From: Chelydra serpentina
Lineage: Eukaryota; Chordata; Testudines; Chelydridae
Length of the DNA: 64,000 nucleotides
Reading direction: 5' to 3'
Assembly (NCBI GenBank): GCA_037349315.1
Contig: JBAIAC010000004.1
Coordinates: forward strand, 30,073,001-30,137,000
Each line of letters begins with the position of its first letter. The stretch's first letter is position 1. The notes under the pieces are model-generated. The model saw only the letters and a program-made list of their open reading frames with translations, was not told the origin of the DNA and did no database searches. Below are positions 44,396 to 55,988 of this stretch, in pieces. The translations under genes were made by a program, and so were the position numbers.

Positions 44396-45560
44396 CGCTA
44401 TTTTTGCAAGTCACAGGATTTCAGCTGGTACTGGAGTCAGCCTCATGGTGACTATGCCTGGGGGAAATCTTCCCTCTGATTGGCTGCTTGCTCCATTTCC
44501 TGGGGAAGAGCAGCCTATCCGGGCTGTTGTAGGAAGCAGACTGAGTTCTCTTCCCACAGGAGCTGGCACCATTCTCACAGAAGGGGAAGGGAGAGGAGGG
44601 GCAGAAAAAGCCCAGCAGCTCTGCTCCCTCCTCCTCTTTATCCCTATTCCCTTCTGTACAGAACAGAGTGGATTCCCTGCTCCTCCCTCCACAACACCTG
44701 GTCTGGAAAGGGGACAGCCAAGAGAGGCAGTATAACCAATCTCAAAAGACCAAAAATCATGTGTCAGACCCCCAAAATCATGAGATTGGCTTAAAAAAAA
44801 AACACCTTGAGATTTTTTACAGAAAGATTACATTGTAGGGGGGGGTTGGTCTATCCTTTGATTTTTGAACTCCCTCTGGCCCCCCCCAGTGTGTGCATGT
44901 GAGACACTTAGTGCTGCTCGCTCTCCCAAACCTATTGTGTGAGGTGACTTTGTCCCCTGCTGCAGGAGCTCTCAGCCAACATCTGCCTATCCTCTGCCCA
45001 GCAATTAGTCCTGTCCACCAGTTCCTCCATCACTTTATTCCCCCTGCCCCACCCCATCTGTTCAACTTCCCCATCAGTTCAGTCCTGTGCCCCACCTCCC
45101 CCAAATCACCTCTGCACCTCCTGGGGTTCTTCACCACCTCTTCCAGCCCTAGGGGGATGCAGCAGAGTTCCCTCTCCCCCTTTCAGGCTGGGTGGGTTAG
45201 CTCTAGGGGCTCGTCACATCCCGCTGCTTGCAGGGGGGAGTGGGGAGGACCAGCGTTAACATGTAGTGCCTGTTGCTCACAGGATGGGAGGAGAAGAGGA
45301 GCTGCCCTGAGTGCCTGGGCTCTTTCTGTCACTTCTTTCCCCCTCACCTCTTGTGAGAATGGTTTCCCATTGCTGCAGGGAAGGGGAGAAGGAGAGCTCT
45401 TCCTGCAGCAGCCCTGATTGGTTGGTCCACCCCAGGAACTGGGCAAATGGAGCAAGTAGGGCTCAAAATCGCCAGAGGGCTGGAGCTTCTTGCATCATGT
45501 CCAGAAGGCTGAGATCCCATCATGCACAAAAAAAATTGCAAGAGCTGGCCACTGTGGATA
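44396..45560. repeat. Inverted pair of GC-rich dispersed repeats
   Basis: 44396-44600 and the reverse complement of about 45340-45560 share 'ccagctct(c/t)gc.attttt', 'cttgctccattt', 'ttcctgggg', 'ggctg.tg.aggaag' and 'ccattctcacag/aag' in the same order. The two copies thus form a fold-back with outer ends 'agccagctct' and 'agagctggcc'. The interior (44840-45340) is C-rich. Open frames on both strands here have no recognisable domains. Confidence 0.55.
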
Positions 45561-45733
45561 GGGGACACTGGTGCAGCCCCTGCAGGCCTGGGAGAGGAGT
45601 GACGAACCCCAGCAGCTGTAGGAGGAGCAGAGGTCAGTCTCGGGGGGTGGGGGGAACAGAAGTGAAGTGGGGCTGAGACCTCCTGCAGCGGAGGGCCAAA
45701 ATCATACATTTAAGAGAGTTGGTGACACTAATT

Positions 45734-45737
<4 letters not shown>

Positions 45738-45791
<54 letters not shown>
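45738..45791. repeat. (CA)n microsatellite, about 27 units
   Basis: An uninterrupted CA tract, likely polymorphic. Confidence 0.98.
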
Positions 45792-45793
<2 letters not shown>

Positions 45794-46647
45794 GAAGAGT
45801 GGGGAGTTCAAAAATCAGAATATGGACCAGAAAACACAATATATTTTTAGAAGAGTTGACTCACCACTAGCATGCGCCCTTGTGACTGGATGTAACAGCT
45901 CTTTCCTCTACAGTGCTCCCTCCTGATGGTCGCTCTGGTTCTACAGTGGTTTGCCTCTTCCTGCGACTTGGCCCTCCAGCCAGGTCACATTTTATCTCTG
46001 GTCCTCCTGGGGTGACAGAAAAATTCCAGTGTCCTTACAAGAGGTCTTTGGTTCTAACTCTGGGCACCATGGTCACCACATCCCTCTCTTGGGGTTTTCA
46101 GTTGTCTGTAGCCCCCTTCTCAGGGGCCTCTCTCCACCTTCTGCAGTGGCTGTTAAGGGAACCCGGGCCCTCATTGTACTGGGTTCTAGTTCAGGGATCT
46201 TGTAACCATCAGTTAAAGTCTACTCGCTGCTACCTTCCTGGACTTCTTCCTGCTATAGCCCCTTAGTCAAGCCTTCTCCCCATGAGTAATCCCTCAACAA
46301 AATCCTGAACTAAAAGTACACACGTAGTCCCATTTCTGCCTTCCTTGGTCTTGATCATTCATCCATCTCTATTCTTCAACTGAATGCCCCCCAGGGCTTT
46401 CAGTCTGGAAGCCTAGATCTTGCCCTATTATCAGGGCTCACCATGGGATCTTGTTCTATCCCAGTGACTGCTCTGTAGCTCTCCTGGCCTCTTTCCGGAC
46501 TTTGCTGCTCAGAAGAGGATCCCCCAGGCCAGCTATCTCCTTGGATTTCTTATTCAACCCTGCCAATCTCTCTATTCTTGAATGGCAAGAGAAGGAGTCC
46601 CGTGTTCTCTCACTCCCTGCAGCCTCCTTCTAATCTGTGCTTCCTTT

Positions 46648-46832
46648 CATAGAATCATAGAATCTCAGGGTTGGAAGGGACCTTAGAAGGTCATCTAGTC
46701 CAACCACCTGCTCAAAGCAGGACCAATCCCCAATTTTTGCCCCAGATCCCTAAATGGCCCCCTCAAGGATTGAACTCACAACCCTGGGTTTAGCAGGCCA
46801 ATGCTCAAACCACTGAGCTATCCCTCCCCCCC
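46648..46832 (-). mobile_element. CryI-like SINE, young full-length copy
   Basis: The CR1-type tail (tcatagaatcatagaatctcaggg) lies at the left and the tRNA-like head (A and B boxes, reverse complement) at the right. It is very close to the family form. Its head abuts the terminator of the tRNA-like gene at 46840-46911. Confidence 0.93.
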
Positions 46833-46836
46833 AAAA
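46833..46836 (-). terminator. Pol III terminator (TTTT)
   Basis: On the minus strand TTTT follows the end of the tRNA-like gene by three bases, the normal pol III stop position. It also marks the border with the SINE. Confidence 0.6.
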
Positions 46837-46839
46837 GAG

Positions 46840-46911
46840 GGGCTCGTCCAGGATTTGAACCCGGGACCTCTCGCACAATAAGCGAGAATCATACCCCTAG
46901 ACAAACGAGCC
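46840..46911 (-). tRNA. tRNA-Pro-like gene with ATT anticodon
   Basis: The 72-nt minus-strand sequence folds as a tRNA. The 7-bp acceptor stem is perfect (ggctcgt with acgagcc), the anticodon stem is ctcgc/gcgag, and the T arm has a canonical B box (ggttcaaatcc) with one G-U pair. The A box region is gtctaggggta. The body matches my recollection of vertebrate tRNA-Pro(AGG) at nearly all positions. The seven-base loop is ttattgt, so the anticodon reads ATT (Asn) instead of AGG. Position 9 is T instead of G. A TTTT terminator follows. It may be a recently diverged tRNA gene or a retrocopied tRNA pseudogene. Confidence 0.72.
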
Positions 46912-47039
46912 GTCACCATCCAGGTCCTTCCCCAGATGAGCTTTTTTTTTTTTTTAGGCCTGATCTACCTTCCAGGTGCAGCATATGGGTAAGCAAACCT
47001 TTCAGATCCAGGATAGGGTATACACCCCATCACAATATT

Positions 47040-48515
47040 TAAACAAAACAAAACAAAAAAGCCTTCATGATTTTGGGGACAATCACATGATTGGGGGAAA
47101 GGGCGGGGGGGTTACTCATTATTTTTTTACCTTTGGAGTTGGTTGGCAGTCTTGTGTTTCTAGTATCTCCAGCAACTTTGTTTTACCTTATTTCTCTATC
47201 CTCAATAATATGTGCAGCTAAATACAAGGTAGTCAGACATGAATTTCATTAAAATTCTGTTTAATCCCACTGTCTGACCCCATTTAGATAATGAATATTT
47301 TGTTATTGATTCAATGGGGCCAAGATTTCACCCATTAATGAAAGTATTAAAATAAAACCAGATCTAAGATGGGTTCCTGTAGTATCTTAATAGATACCTC
47401 CCCACAACTTGATACATTGCAGTTTATCATGACCCCCCCCCCTTTTTTAATACAGTCCTTCAGCTAGTGTTCTGTAACGGCAAAAGATTAATTTTAGAAG
47501 CAGATTTAATGTTGAGGATAAGATTTTGTAAGACACTCGAGTAAATACTTTACTAACATGCAAATATATATCTTGACCACTCTCCCTTCATTCACTTGTT
47601 TTGTACTTCTATTAAAGAGCAATCGGATTTGTCCGGTAAAATTTAGAGTTTATGAATGCATTGGAATTGCTTCCCTGTATTGGGAAACAAAAATGTGAGC
47701 CAACAAAGCCAACTGGGTGCACAAGGAGGAATCTCCTGATAGGATGTAGGAACAGGCATGTCCATGTGTGTGTCCAGGAAGCTCAGGAAGGAATTGTCAG
47801 GCAGATTTCTTCCTGGATCTGTCTTAGGGTGGAATACCTTTGCACTGTTCCCAATACAAATAATGCATGCATAGTGTAAATTACACTATAATAAACCATC
47901 ACACTTTAAAACCACGCTTACATATCTAAACAGATTCCCTACGTATAAACAGTGCATCCCTGCGCACCAAGTCTTCTGGAACTTGCAAATGTTAAGAATG
48001 AATAGCGTGGAAGATTTTTCTATCTCTTCCAAAATGAAAACAAGAAATAAGAAAGACATTTACAGTAGATGGAATCACACACAAAATTATTGCGACCAAC
48101 TCAGGGTAATTCTACATTAGACCTCATTCAGATGTATGAACATGGACTGATGACTGATCTGGTTTGTTGGATGCCTAGGTGCAAGTGGTCACGGCATAAT
48201 TTCATTTGCTAACAGAATATGGTCTCAAACAGTCATCGATATATGCAGTGCTTTAAAAGGACTGATTTCCATTGCTGAAAAGAGTCATGAGTGAAACTGA
48301 GTGGGAGGAGAAATTTAAACAACAATGTGAATGATAATTAGGAATTATTTAAAACTGGTTTATAAGATTAAAATAAATCCCAATTCCTCAGTCTTCTAAA
48401 AAGGCTTCTTTGATTAATACACAAACAAACAAACAAATAATCAATCAATCCTGATTATGAAGTGAAGTGAAAGCAGCCATGAAAAACAATTGGAGAGAGA
48501 GAATGAGATGACATG
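47040..48515. other. No gene or recognised repeat
   Basis: AT-rich with short frames only. Nothing supportable. Confidence 0.4.
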
Positions 48516-49901
48516 AAAAAACTTTTATTCACATACAATTATATGAAAATGGTTTAAAATGTTATAAAATTACAATATATTCACAAGGAGATATCAGTGA
48601 AACAAAGCAAAACTCATCTTAAGTGAACATTAATGAATCACTAAAAAGAATCATCATCACCAGGTTCACTCAATATATTGTTAACTGAAAAGTATCCAGG
48701 TTACAGTCAATTTGCAAACAATGTACTCAATCCACAGCTGGGCCACAATCGATGTGCAGAACAGCCCTAGCAGCCTGGTCATTCTTTTCTGGTGAGATTT
48801 CAAAACGGCTAGTTTTGCCTGACCCAGCAAAAAGTTAGCCAGGCAGGAAACCAGCCAATTGTGAGAATTGTATCGCACTCCAAGAACAAACAGGGGCTTG
48901 GAGAAAACCAGTTGCAAACCGCTGAAAAGCTGCTGCTGAAAAAGAAAACAACAACAACTAAAATAAGGAATCAAATTGGGGCAATGTAGGAAAAAATGAA
49001 TCACCCTGTCTGAAGCCGAATAGAAGAGGCACTGGCCAGAAGCCTCGGGGGTAATATGGGGCATGAAATGATTGGTTGCCATGAGGTTATGCAGATCCTC
49101 TGGAGTGTTTAGGAAGAGGAGGTTTGTAAAGTGTCCTCCAAGCCAGGGACATGAAGTCACCCAGGGACAGGGCCATACTCCAGGCTGTATCAGGGAGATC
49201 ACAGAGGGTGGCATGATTCTGCTCCTTGGTCATGGTTGCAAAAGGAACAGTCATCAAACCCTTCCAGGACAACAATTTGCCTGGTTACACAAGGATCTCA
49301 CCCGCAGAAGGGGAGACAATTAGTGAGGGGAACACAGGATTCTATCCTGGAAGAACAATCCCTGCAAAAACTTTCTGCAAATACTGAGCAGCCTGCTGAG
49401 GAAGCACCACCTGGAATTCGGCGAGGACCTTATCTAAAAAATGCAAAATGGATACTGGTCTGAACAGCAAGAGCTATCGCTGACTTCCAGCCTGACCAAC
49501 TAGGAAGAAGCAGGTGGGACAGCAGGATCAATCCAGCCTCAGTAAAGGTATAAAACACGCTCCTAGAAGAGAGAGATTCAGCAGGAAAAAGTGAGTTAAA
49601 GAGCAGAAGCTTTTCCAAGAGCCATAAATAGAAAAATGCCTGGTCTGGCTACGCACTTCACAGAAGTCACCAGGCATTAAAAAGTCTGCTATAGAATGTA
49701 GGCAAATCAAGATTGTGTAATTGACAAGGTGCCAACCAAAATAGGTGAGAGTCAAAGCCCCTCCCCCAGCACAATGGAGGAGAGAGAAAGCAAGAAACTT
49801 CCAGGCCTTTGGGGAGTCAAAATAAAGAAATCACTGAACAGACTGGAGGTGAAAGGCTGCCACTCTGCTGACTAAATCAGTGAGTCCCTGGCCCCCTTGA
49901 T

Positions 49902-50462
49902 CTAATGGCAAGAACAGCAAACCAGGGCACAACCATGGGTAACTATTTTTAAAAATGGCCAATATGCCTCTGAATCCAGTCCAAAAGACCTGGGAGAGAG
50001 TCCATATTCATTAGCCAGTGTCACAACATTGTTGGCAATCAAAACCTGTCCCCAAAGAGAAAGTCCAGGAAGGAGCCAGCACCATTCCTGCAGGTGGCCT
50101 TGCACCTTCTCCTCAGCCCCCTCCCAGTTCCTTAGCATATATTGTCCAGATCCAAAAAAGATCCCCACCACCTTAATCCCAGAGGTGCCCCATTGCAATG
50201 GTTTGGGCAACAAAAGGGGAGCGCTAGACTGCCATAAACCCAATAAGATTAAACTGCTTTTAGCCCAGTTAATGCAAGCAGAAGATGCCTGTTCATACAC
50301 TTGTAAACAAGTGCAAAGTGCCTGCACGTAACTGTCAGACATAATAAAAACGGAGGTATCATCAGCATAGACTGACAGATGAACCGGGAAAGCATCCGGT
50401 ACCCTGGCACAGAAAGGCCAGCCAGACGGGTTTTGAGGACATGCAGGAATGGCTCCAAACAA
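49902..50462 (-). pseudogene. Tx1-like reverse transcriptase fragment
   Basis: This 186-codon frame contains the catalytic YADD motif (LSVYADDTSVF, residues ~29-39) and the thumb-region block YEQASSACINWAKSSLILLG. Next comes the conserved NWEGAEEKVQGHLQEWCWLLPGLSLWGQVLIANNVV region typical of Tx1-like ORF2. The upstream polymerase motif DQEKAFDRV lies in another frame near 50,670, so the gene is broken. The downstream frame 48681-49214 is probably its degraded C-terminal part. Confidence 0.78.
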
Positions 50463-51107
50463 AGAGCCTAAAGCATCCCAGACAGACGATACCCCCGACT
50501 AATGCCTCGGCTGCTGCTTCTCAGTTCAAAGACCACCATTAATGTTTAGGATGCTAAAAACATTATGATACAATAAAGAAGCATATTAATAAAAACTGAC
50601 CTAATCACAAATGCTTCTAATATTGTTTTTTTTTTTTTAATCACTGTGGTTAACTCTATCAAAGGCCTTCTCCTGGTCCATTCAAACAAGTCCCACATCC
50701 AGATTACAAAGTTTGCTAGTAGTAAAATCATCACAAATTGTAAGAAATGATCAAACCATACAGTGGTTAGGAATCTAATGTTTGATCCGGGTGAATCAAA
50801 GAATCCAGACAGTCCTTCAGCCAGTTAGCTAAGGACTTGGATAAAATCTTATCAATCAGAACAGAGATGAGAAATAGGTCTCCACTTCCATACATCACAG
50901 AGGTCTTCTTTTCTGTTCAGCAGGATGATCACTGCCCTGCAGCAAATGAGGGGCAGCTCTGTCTTCTGGATACACTCCAGCACCACTGGAAAAAGGTCAG
51001 AACCAATAAGATGCCAGAAATGCTCTTGTAAAGTTCATCAATACCTAGGGGTCTTCCCTGCAGGGAGCTGCTGGACTGCAAGAGAGAGCTCCTGCAGTCA
51101 CAGTGGG

Positions 51108-51473
51108 CAGGGGCGGCTCCAGGCACCAGCACAGCAAGTGCATGCCTGGGGTGGCAAGCCGCGGGGGAGCGGCGCTCTTCCCCGCCAGCGCCCTGGCCGG
51201 GGGAGCGGGGCCACAGGCATGCTGCCCTCTCCACCGGCGCTCCTCCGGCTGGGGGAGAGCGGGGCGGCAGTTGGGCTTGCCGCCCTCCCCGTGGCGCTCC
51301 TGCGGCCGGGAGAGGTGCTGGGATTGGGGAGGGGGGTTTGTTGCGGCGCAACACGGGGGGGGGGTTGTTTCCACGGGCACTGGGGGGGTTGTTTTTTTGT
51401 TTCGGTGGGGCGGTGCTTGGGTTTTTTGGGTTTTTTTTGCTTGGGGGCGGCAAAAATATTAGAGCCAGCCCTG
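51108..51473. mobile_element. hAT-type MITE with perfect 8-bp duplication, inside the LINE
   Basis: Termini CAGGGGCGGCTC and GAGCCAGCCCTG are inverted. Flanks acagtggg (51100-51107 and 51474-51481) are identical. Very GC-rich with long G and T runs. It fuses with the LINE frame to give a spurious 281-codon minus frame (50929-51774). Excising it would restore continuity of the LINE sequence. Confidence 0.92.
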
Positions 51474-52239
51474 ACAGTGGGGCATCTAGGCACTGCTGTT
51501 TCTCACCAGTCAGATGCAGTAATCCCAGGTGCAGCTCCTCCATTGTTAGCACACCACAGGCCTCAGGTGAGTACAGAGTACTGTAAAAAGAAACAACTGC
51601 TTTCCAGATCTCAGCCGGGTCAGACATCAGACAATCCAGCAGCCATAGGCAAAAATTCTGCCAATGGTCCATAGACTTTCTCTCTAACTTGAAAGAGCAG
51701 CTTATAGGAGAGTCAATTTCACAGAGCTGAGTAAAATGGGACCCAACCAGGCCTCCTTGTACCTTCTTTTCCAACGAGCATCTCAGGTAAGGTTTGGTGA
51801 GTCTGCACTGGGTTTACTACTTCAGGGTTGTCATGAAGGCCCAGATATCTTGTTCCAGGGCAATCCTGGCCTTATTCAAGGACCGCATGGCAGCCTGAGT
51901 ATGTTGCTGGCAAAAGAGTTGGATCTGGACCTTTCTAACATCCCACAATTGTCTCAGGGACTCATATAGGGGCTTGGACTGCCACTCATGCTCCCAAAAC
52001 ACAGCAAACATCTGAGTGAAATCCCAGTCCAGTAATAATTTGGTATTAAAGTGCCAGGGGGAAGCTTAGGGATGAAGAGGGAGCGACACAATGACAGAGA
52101 CATAATAATGATCAGACAAGTGAGTGGGAGACATGGAAGACCAAACAAATATATTCACACTGGCCTTTGTGGTATAAAACTGATTCACTCTAGCCCCTGA
52201 GTTCTGGTTGGGAGTAGCCTTCAGACAAGAGTGCTGCTT

Positions 52240-52625
52240 AGCAGTGGGGTGAGAGCTGTGGTGGATTAATGCATGGGCCCACAGGGTCCAAACCCTAGGG
52301 GACCCGCCCCCTAATCCTCCTCTTCCCCATGAGGCCCCGCCCTCTGCTCCTCTTCTTCCTGTCTAAAACAATCTACAGTGCAATTGAAATCCCTTCAAGA
52401 CAATATTAGTATCGGGACCACAACCAATTATAGCATGGGCAAGTGTCTGCAGAAGAGAGCGGTAGCTGGTGGCTGGGTGCTCAGCACTGAAGGCAGTGCC
52501 GCCGCCAATAGTAGTGCAGAAGTAAGGGTGGCATGGTATGGCCACCCTTACTTCTGCTTAATTTGTGTGGGGCTTAGTCCCAGAACCTCTTTCATTACAA
52601 ATTAAGCACTGGCTGGTGGGATGCC
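52240..52625. repeat. Unclassified MITE-like repeat with internal palindrome
   Basis: 'ggtggattaatgcatgggcccac' at the left and 'aattaagcactggctggtggg' at the right look like weak inverted ends. Within it, 52517-52533 and about 52541-52557 form 17-bp inverted arms (gcagaagtaagggtggc and complement). No duplication could be defined. Confidence 0.4.
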
Positions 52626-52639
52626 TACTGAGTATCACT

Positions 52640-53890
52640 GTTCTAGATCTTTAGTCATTTTTGTTGCTCTCTTCTGGACTTTCTCCAATTTGTCCTCATC
52701 TTTCCCAAAGTGTTGTGCCCGGAACTGGGCACAGGATTCCAGCTGAGGCCTTGCCAATGCTGTGTAGAGTGGTCTCATGTCTTGCTTACAACACTCCTGA
52801 TAATACATCCCAGAATGATTTTCACTTTTTTTGCAACAGTATTATGTTGTTGACTCATATTTAGTTTGTGATCCACTATAACCCCCCAGATCTTTTTCTG
52901 CATTATTCCTTCCTAGGCAGTCATTTCCCATTTTGTATTTGTGCAACTGATTATTCCTTCTGAAGTGTACTACTTTGCATTTGTCCTTCTTGAATTTAAT
53001 CTTATTTATTTCAGACCATTTCTCCAGTTTGCCAAGATCATTTTGAATTCTAATCCTGCCCTCCAAAGCACTTGCAACCTCTTGCCTCAGCTTGGTGTCA
53101 TCCACAAACTTTATAAGTGTACTCTCTATGCCATTATCCAAATCGTTTATGAAGATATGGAATACAAATCGCTGTGGGATTCCACTCAATATGCCCTTCC
53201 AGCTTGACTGTGAACAATTGATAACTCTCTGAGTATCATTTTCCAACCCGTTGTGCATCTACCTTATAGTAAGTTTGTCTAGACTCTATTTCTCTAGTTT
53301 GTTTATGAGACAGTCATATGAGACAGTATCAAAAGCCTTACTGAAATTGAGATATATCACATTTACTGCTTCCCCCCATCCACAAGAGGTGCTAGCCTGT
53401 CAAAGAAAGATATTAGGTTGATTTGACATGATGTGTTCTTGACAAATCCATGATGACTGTTACTTATCACCTTATCTAAGTTTTACAAATATATTGTAGG
53501 ATTACTTACTCCATTATCTTTCTAGGTGCCAAAGTTAAGATGGCTGGTCTATAATTCCCTTGGTTGTCCTTATTCCCCTTTTTATAGATAGTATTATATT
53601 TGCTCTTTTCTAATCCTCTGGCGACTTTGCTTTCCTCCACAAGTTCTCAAAGATAATTGCTAAAGGCTGAGAGATCTCTTCTGCCACTTCCTTAAATATT
53701 CTAGGATGCATTTCTTCTGGCCTTTGCCAACTTGAAGACCTCTAACTTGTTAAATAATTCTTTACTTGTTCTTTTCCTGTCCTACCCTCAGAATCTTCCC
53801 CATTTACACTGGTGTTCACTATGTTAGTTGCCCGATCACTGCTAAATTTCCCCACCGTTTCTAAATAATCTAACAGTCTACCTTGGAGAT
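52640..53890 (-). mobile_element. Old CR1 LINE, 5' truncated
   Basis: Minus-strand translation gives, in order, KAFDTVS-like sequence near 53330, FHIFINDLDNGIESTLIKFVDDTKLRQEVASALEGRIRIQNDLGKLEKWSEINKIKFKKDKCKVVHFRRNNQLHKYKMGNDCLGRNNAEKDL (52900-53190), then the C-terminal and tail region. The catalytic FADD is FVDD and frames are broken. It is the same subfamily as the copy at 57180-58072. Confidence 0.85.
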
Positions 53891-54403
53891 GGGTGCAGAA
53901 CATAGGCACAAGAAGGACAGAATGGATTGGAATTACAATCATGTCTGTGGCTTAAGAAGTAAGTCTTTTAAACAAGAGTAGTAGTATTAGTTCAAATGAA
54001 CATCTTTTTCTTGCTTTCTATTACACTTTGTGGGATTCTTCTGTGTCTCCACCTCAGAAAAAAAATCTGATTGCTGGCCGGTACAGTAGCTATTAAATAC
54101 AAATTATTTTGCCAAATATGCACAGCTTTATGTGTGCTACTCCTTAACCATCTGTAGTGCAGACTACATGCCAATTTCTTTATGCCTGGAGTGCAGACAG
54201 GGGAATACATTCCAGAGACACAGTCTAAAGCAAAGCTAGGAAAGGAAGCCAGAAATAATGGAACCCAGAAACACCTGCGTAGTGTTGGAGAAGTAGCTCC
54301 TCTTATTGAGGGGGAACTAATAAAGGCAGGAGGGAGGAAATAATTACCTAAAAACTGAGCAACCAGAGCTCAAAATCCTAGAGACAAGGGTTTTCCTTTA
54401 AAT

Positions 54404-55352
54404 TAGAGCTTGTCAAGAATATTTGGCAAAATATTTTTAACAAAAAATACTGATTTGTCAAAGGCCAAATGATTTCCTGGAAGGTGTCTAATTCTCAACC
54501 TGAAAGAATATTGGTAAAAGTTTTGAAATGTCTTAGATTCACATTTTCAAAATGAAAAATTTCAGTTAAAAATGTCTAGTTCAAAATGATATTTTTCCAA
54601 CATTTAAGCTAATTATACATAAATTATTTTTAAAAATGCAAAAAAAACACATAATGTTTAAAATTTATTGAAACAAAATGTTTTGATTATACCCAAACCA
54701 AGTTTTTCCCCCCAAAATTTTCAGTTTCATAGAATCATTGAAGATTAGGGTTGGCAGAGACCTCAGGGGGTCATCTAGTCCAACCCCCTGCTCAAAGCAA
54801 TACCAACACCAACTAAATCATCCCAGCCAGGGCTTTGTCAAGCCAGGCCTTAAAAACCTCTAAGGATTGAGTTTATGAACAATTTTGAGATTTTTGACTG
54901 TTCTATAAGAAAAAAAGGATTTTCTGAATTGTTATATGTGATAAAATAGAGCTGGTTCAAAATGGATTTTCCATCTCATGAATATTTGAGCTAAAAAAAG
55001 AATCATCCTGAATGGGAACAAAAAGCCAAAATTTCATTTCTTTTAATGAAACAGGATTTACCCCACATTTAGTTTCAGTTCAATCAAAATGTTTTATTTC
55101 AGTAAATTTGAAAAGTTTGCTTTTGATGTTGACCTCTAAATTTCTAACCCAAAAGTCATTTCAAAATGAAAAATCAGAACTGTAGTTCTAAAAATGTCAA
55201 CACTGGTCATTTTGACATTTTCACAACTTTTTTTTTTTGTTTCAACACAAATCTCACTGAAAGCAATTCAATTTCATTGAAAAAATTGGTCTAAGCGAAA
55301 CAGCCTTTTCTGATGAAAAACTGTTTTGATGAAAAATTTCCAGCCAGCTCTA
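54404..55352. mobile_element. AT-rich MITE pair (tagagctggt termini), with CR1 scrap
   Basis: The left end is TAGAGCTtGTCAAGAAT and the right end is TTTCCAGCCAGCTCTA, with TA at both borders. A second left end (tagagctggttcaaaatgg) at 54948 indicates two copies, the second complete (54948-55352). The same left end recurs at 63673. The interior is T- and A-rich 'aaaatttc' sequence. Confidence 0.6.
54726..54868 (-). mobile_element. CR1 3' tail scrap
   Basis: The reverse complement carries 'accttaaaaacctctaag', 'catcccagccagggctttgtc' and 'tgctcaaagca', ending in 'catagaatcattgaag'. It is a short 3' end inserted in the first MITE copy. Confidence 0.9.
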
Positions 55353-55988
55353 GTGATAAAGTACAGTGTGCTTGTTGTTGTCAATTTTGGGTAAAAACAC
55401 ATTGATAATCAAAAGTTACATATGGAGTGGAGAAGGACGTCAGCCACTGACCAAGACCAGCAAGGTCTGACTCAGAGATGTATCCCTGGGGAATACTGGT
55501 ATTTAATGTTGATTGACGTTATTGACGTTACCAAATTGACAAGAGTATTGTGGCCATCCTTAAGTAAGGGGGTTACTGAACTTTAGCAAATCCTTGGAAC
55601 ATTTATGTTGATTCCTTGGCAAAAATTGCCCTTAATCCATTACAGCATGCAGCTGGATTGTGTGTGTGCAAGCCTGAATTACTGAGAAAATAATTTGCCT
55701 CAATTGCTATTTGAATGCAGTGTTTCATGCCTGGTAATAAGTGCAAAATCACATCCACCGAATACAGGCCATTTATTTAAATCAGAGGTGATAAAGAAAG
55801 CTAACACTGAATCATCTAGTGAAAAAGTGTTAAGCAAAAAAGGTTAACTTTTCCTGATTAGGTCATGAGTTAATGACCTAGGAGTATTCACTGAATTAGC
55901 TATCCAAATTTATCATCCCATTCATTAGGTAAAATCTCAGAAAGTAAAGATAGTGGAGATAAGGAAAAGCAAAATAGACTTTGTGTAT

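Larger units (their letters stand above)
45855..47036 (-). repeat. LTR-like dispersed repeat, copy B
   Basis: Homologous to copy A at 14965-17003 (see the shared blocks there) and ending at the same 'accccatcaca'. It is interrupted by a SINE and a tRNA-like gene at 46648-46911. The C- and T-rich plus strand gives frames such as 45913-46266 that show no domain. Confidence 0.42.
48520..52235 (-). mobile_element. L1-Tx1-like LINE, decayed
   Basis: Minus-strand pieces in order are: the end of an endonuclease-like domain (SDHYY..VSLLIPK, about 52050-52200), a linker (ERK.MDHWQNF), SFYSTLYSPEACGVLTMEELHLGL (51500-51600), DQEKAFDRVN (about 50650-50690), YADDTSVFI (about 50370) and LLPGLSLWGQVLIANNV (about 50040). 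This order and wording match the Tx1-type branch of L1 LINEs. Stops and frameshifts are frequent. The 3' boundary, about 48520-48660, is approximate. A hAT MITE inserted at 51108-51473. Confidence 0.75.

Noticed and set aside
44893..45676. 174- and 121-codon frames in a C-rich region
   Set aside because: Within a GC-rich dispersed repeat pair, overlapping on both strands, without motifs.
45738..45791. CRISPR-like regular repeat
   Set aside because: It is a simple CA microsatellite without spacers.
50929..51774. 281-codon minus-strand frame
   Set aside because: It is a chance fusion of LINE sequence with the GC-rich hAT MITE at 51108-51473. The middle is Pro/Arg/Ala low-complexity from the MITE.
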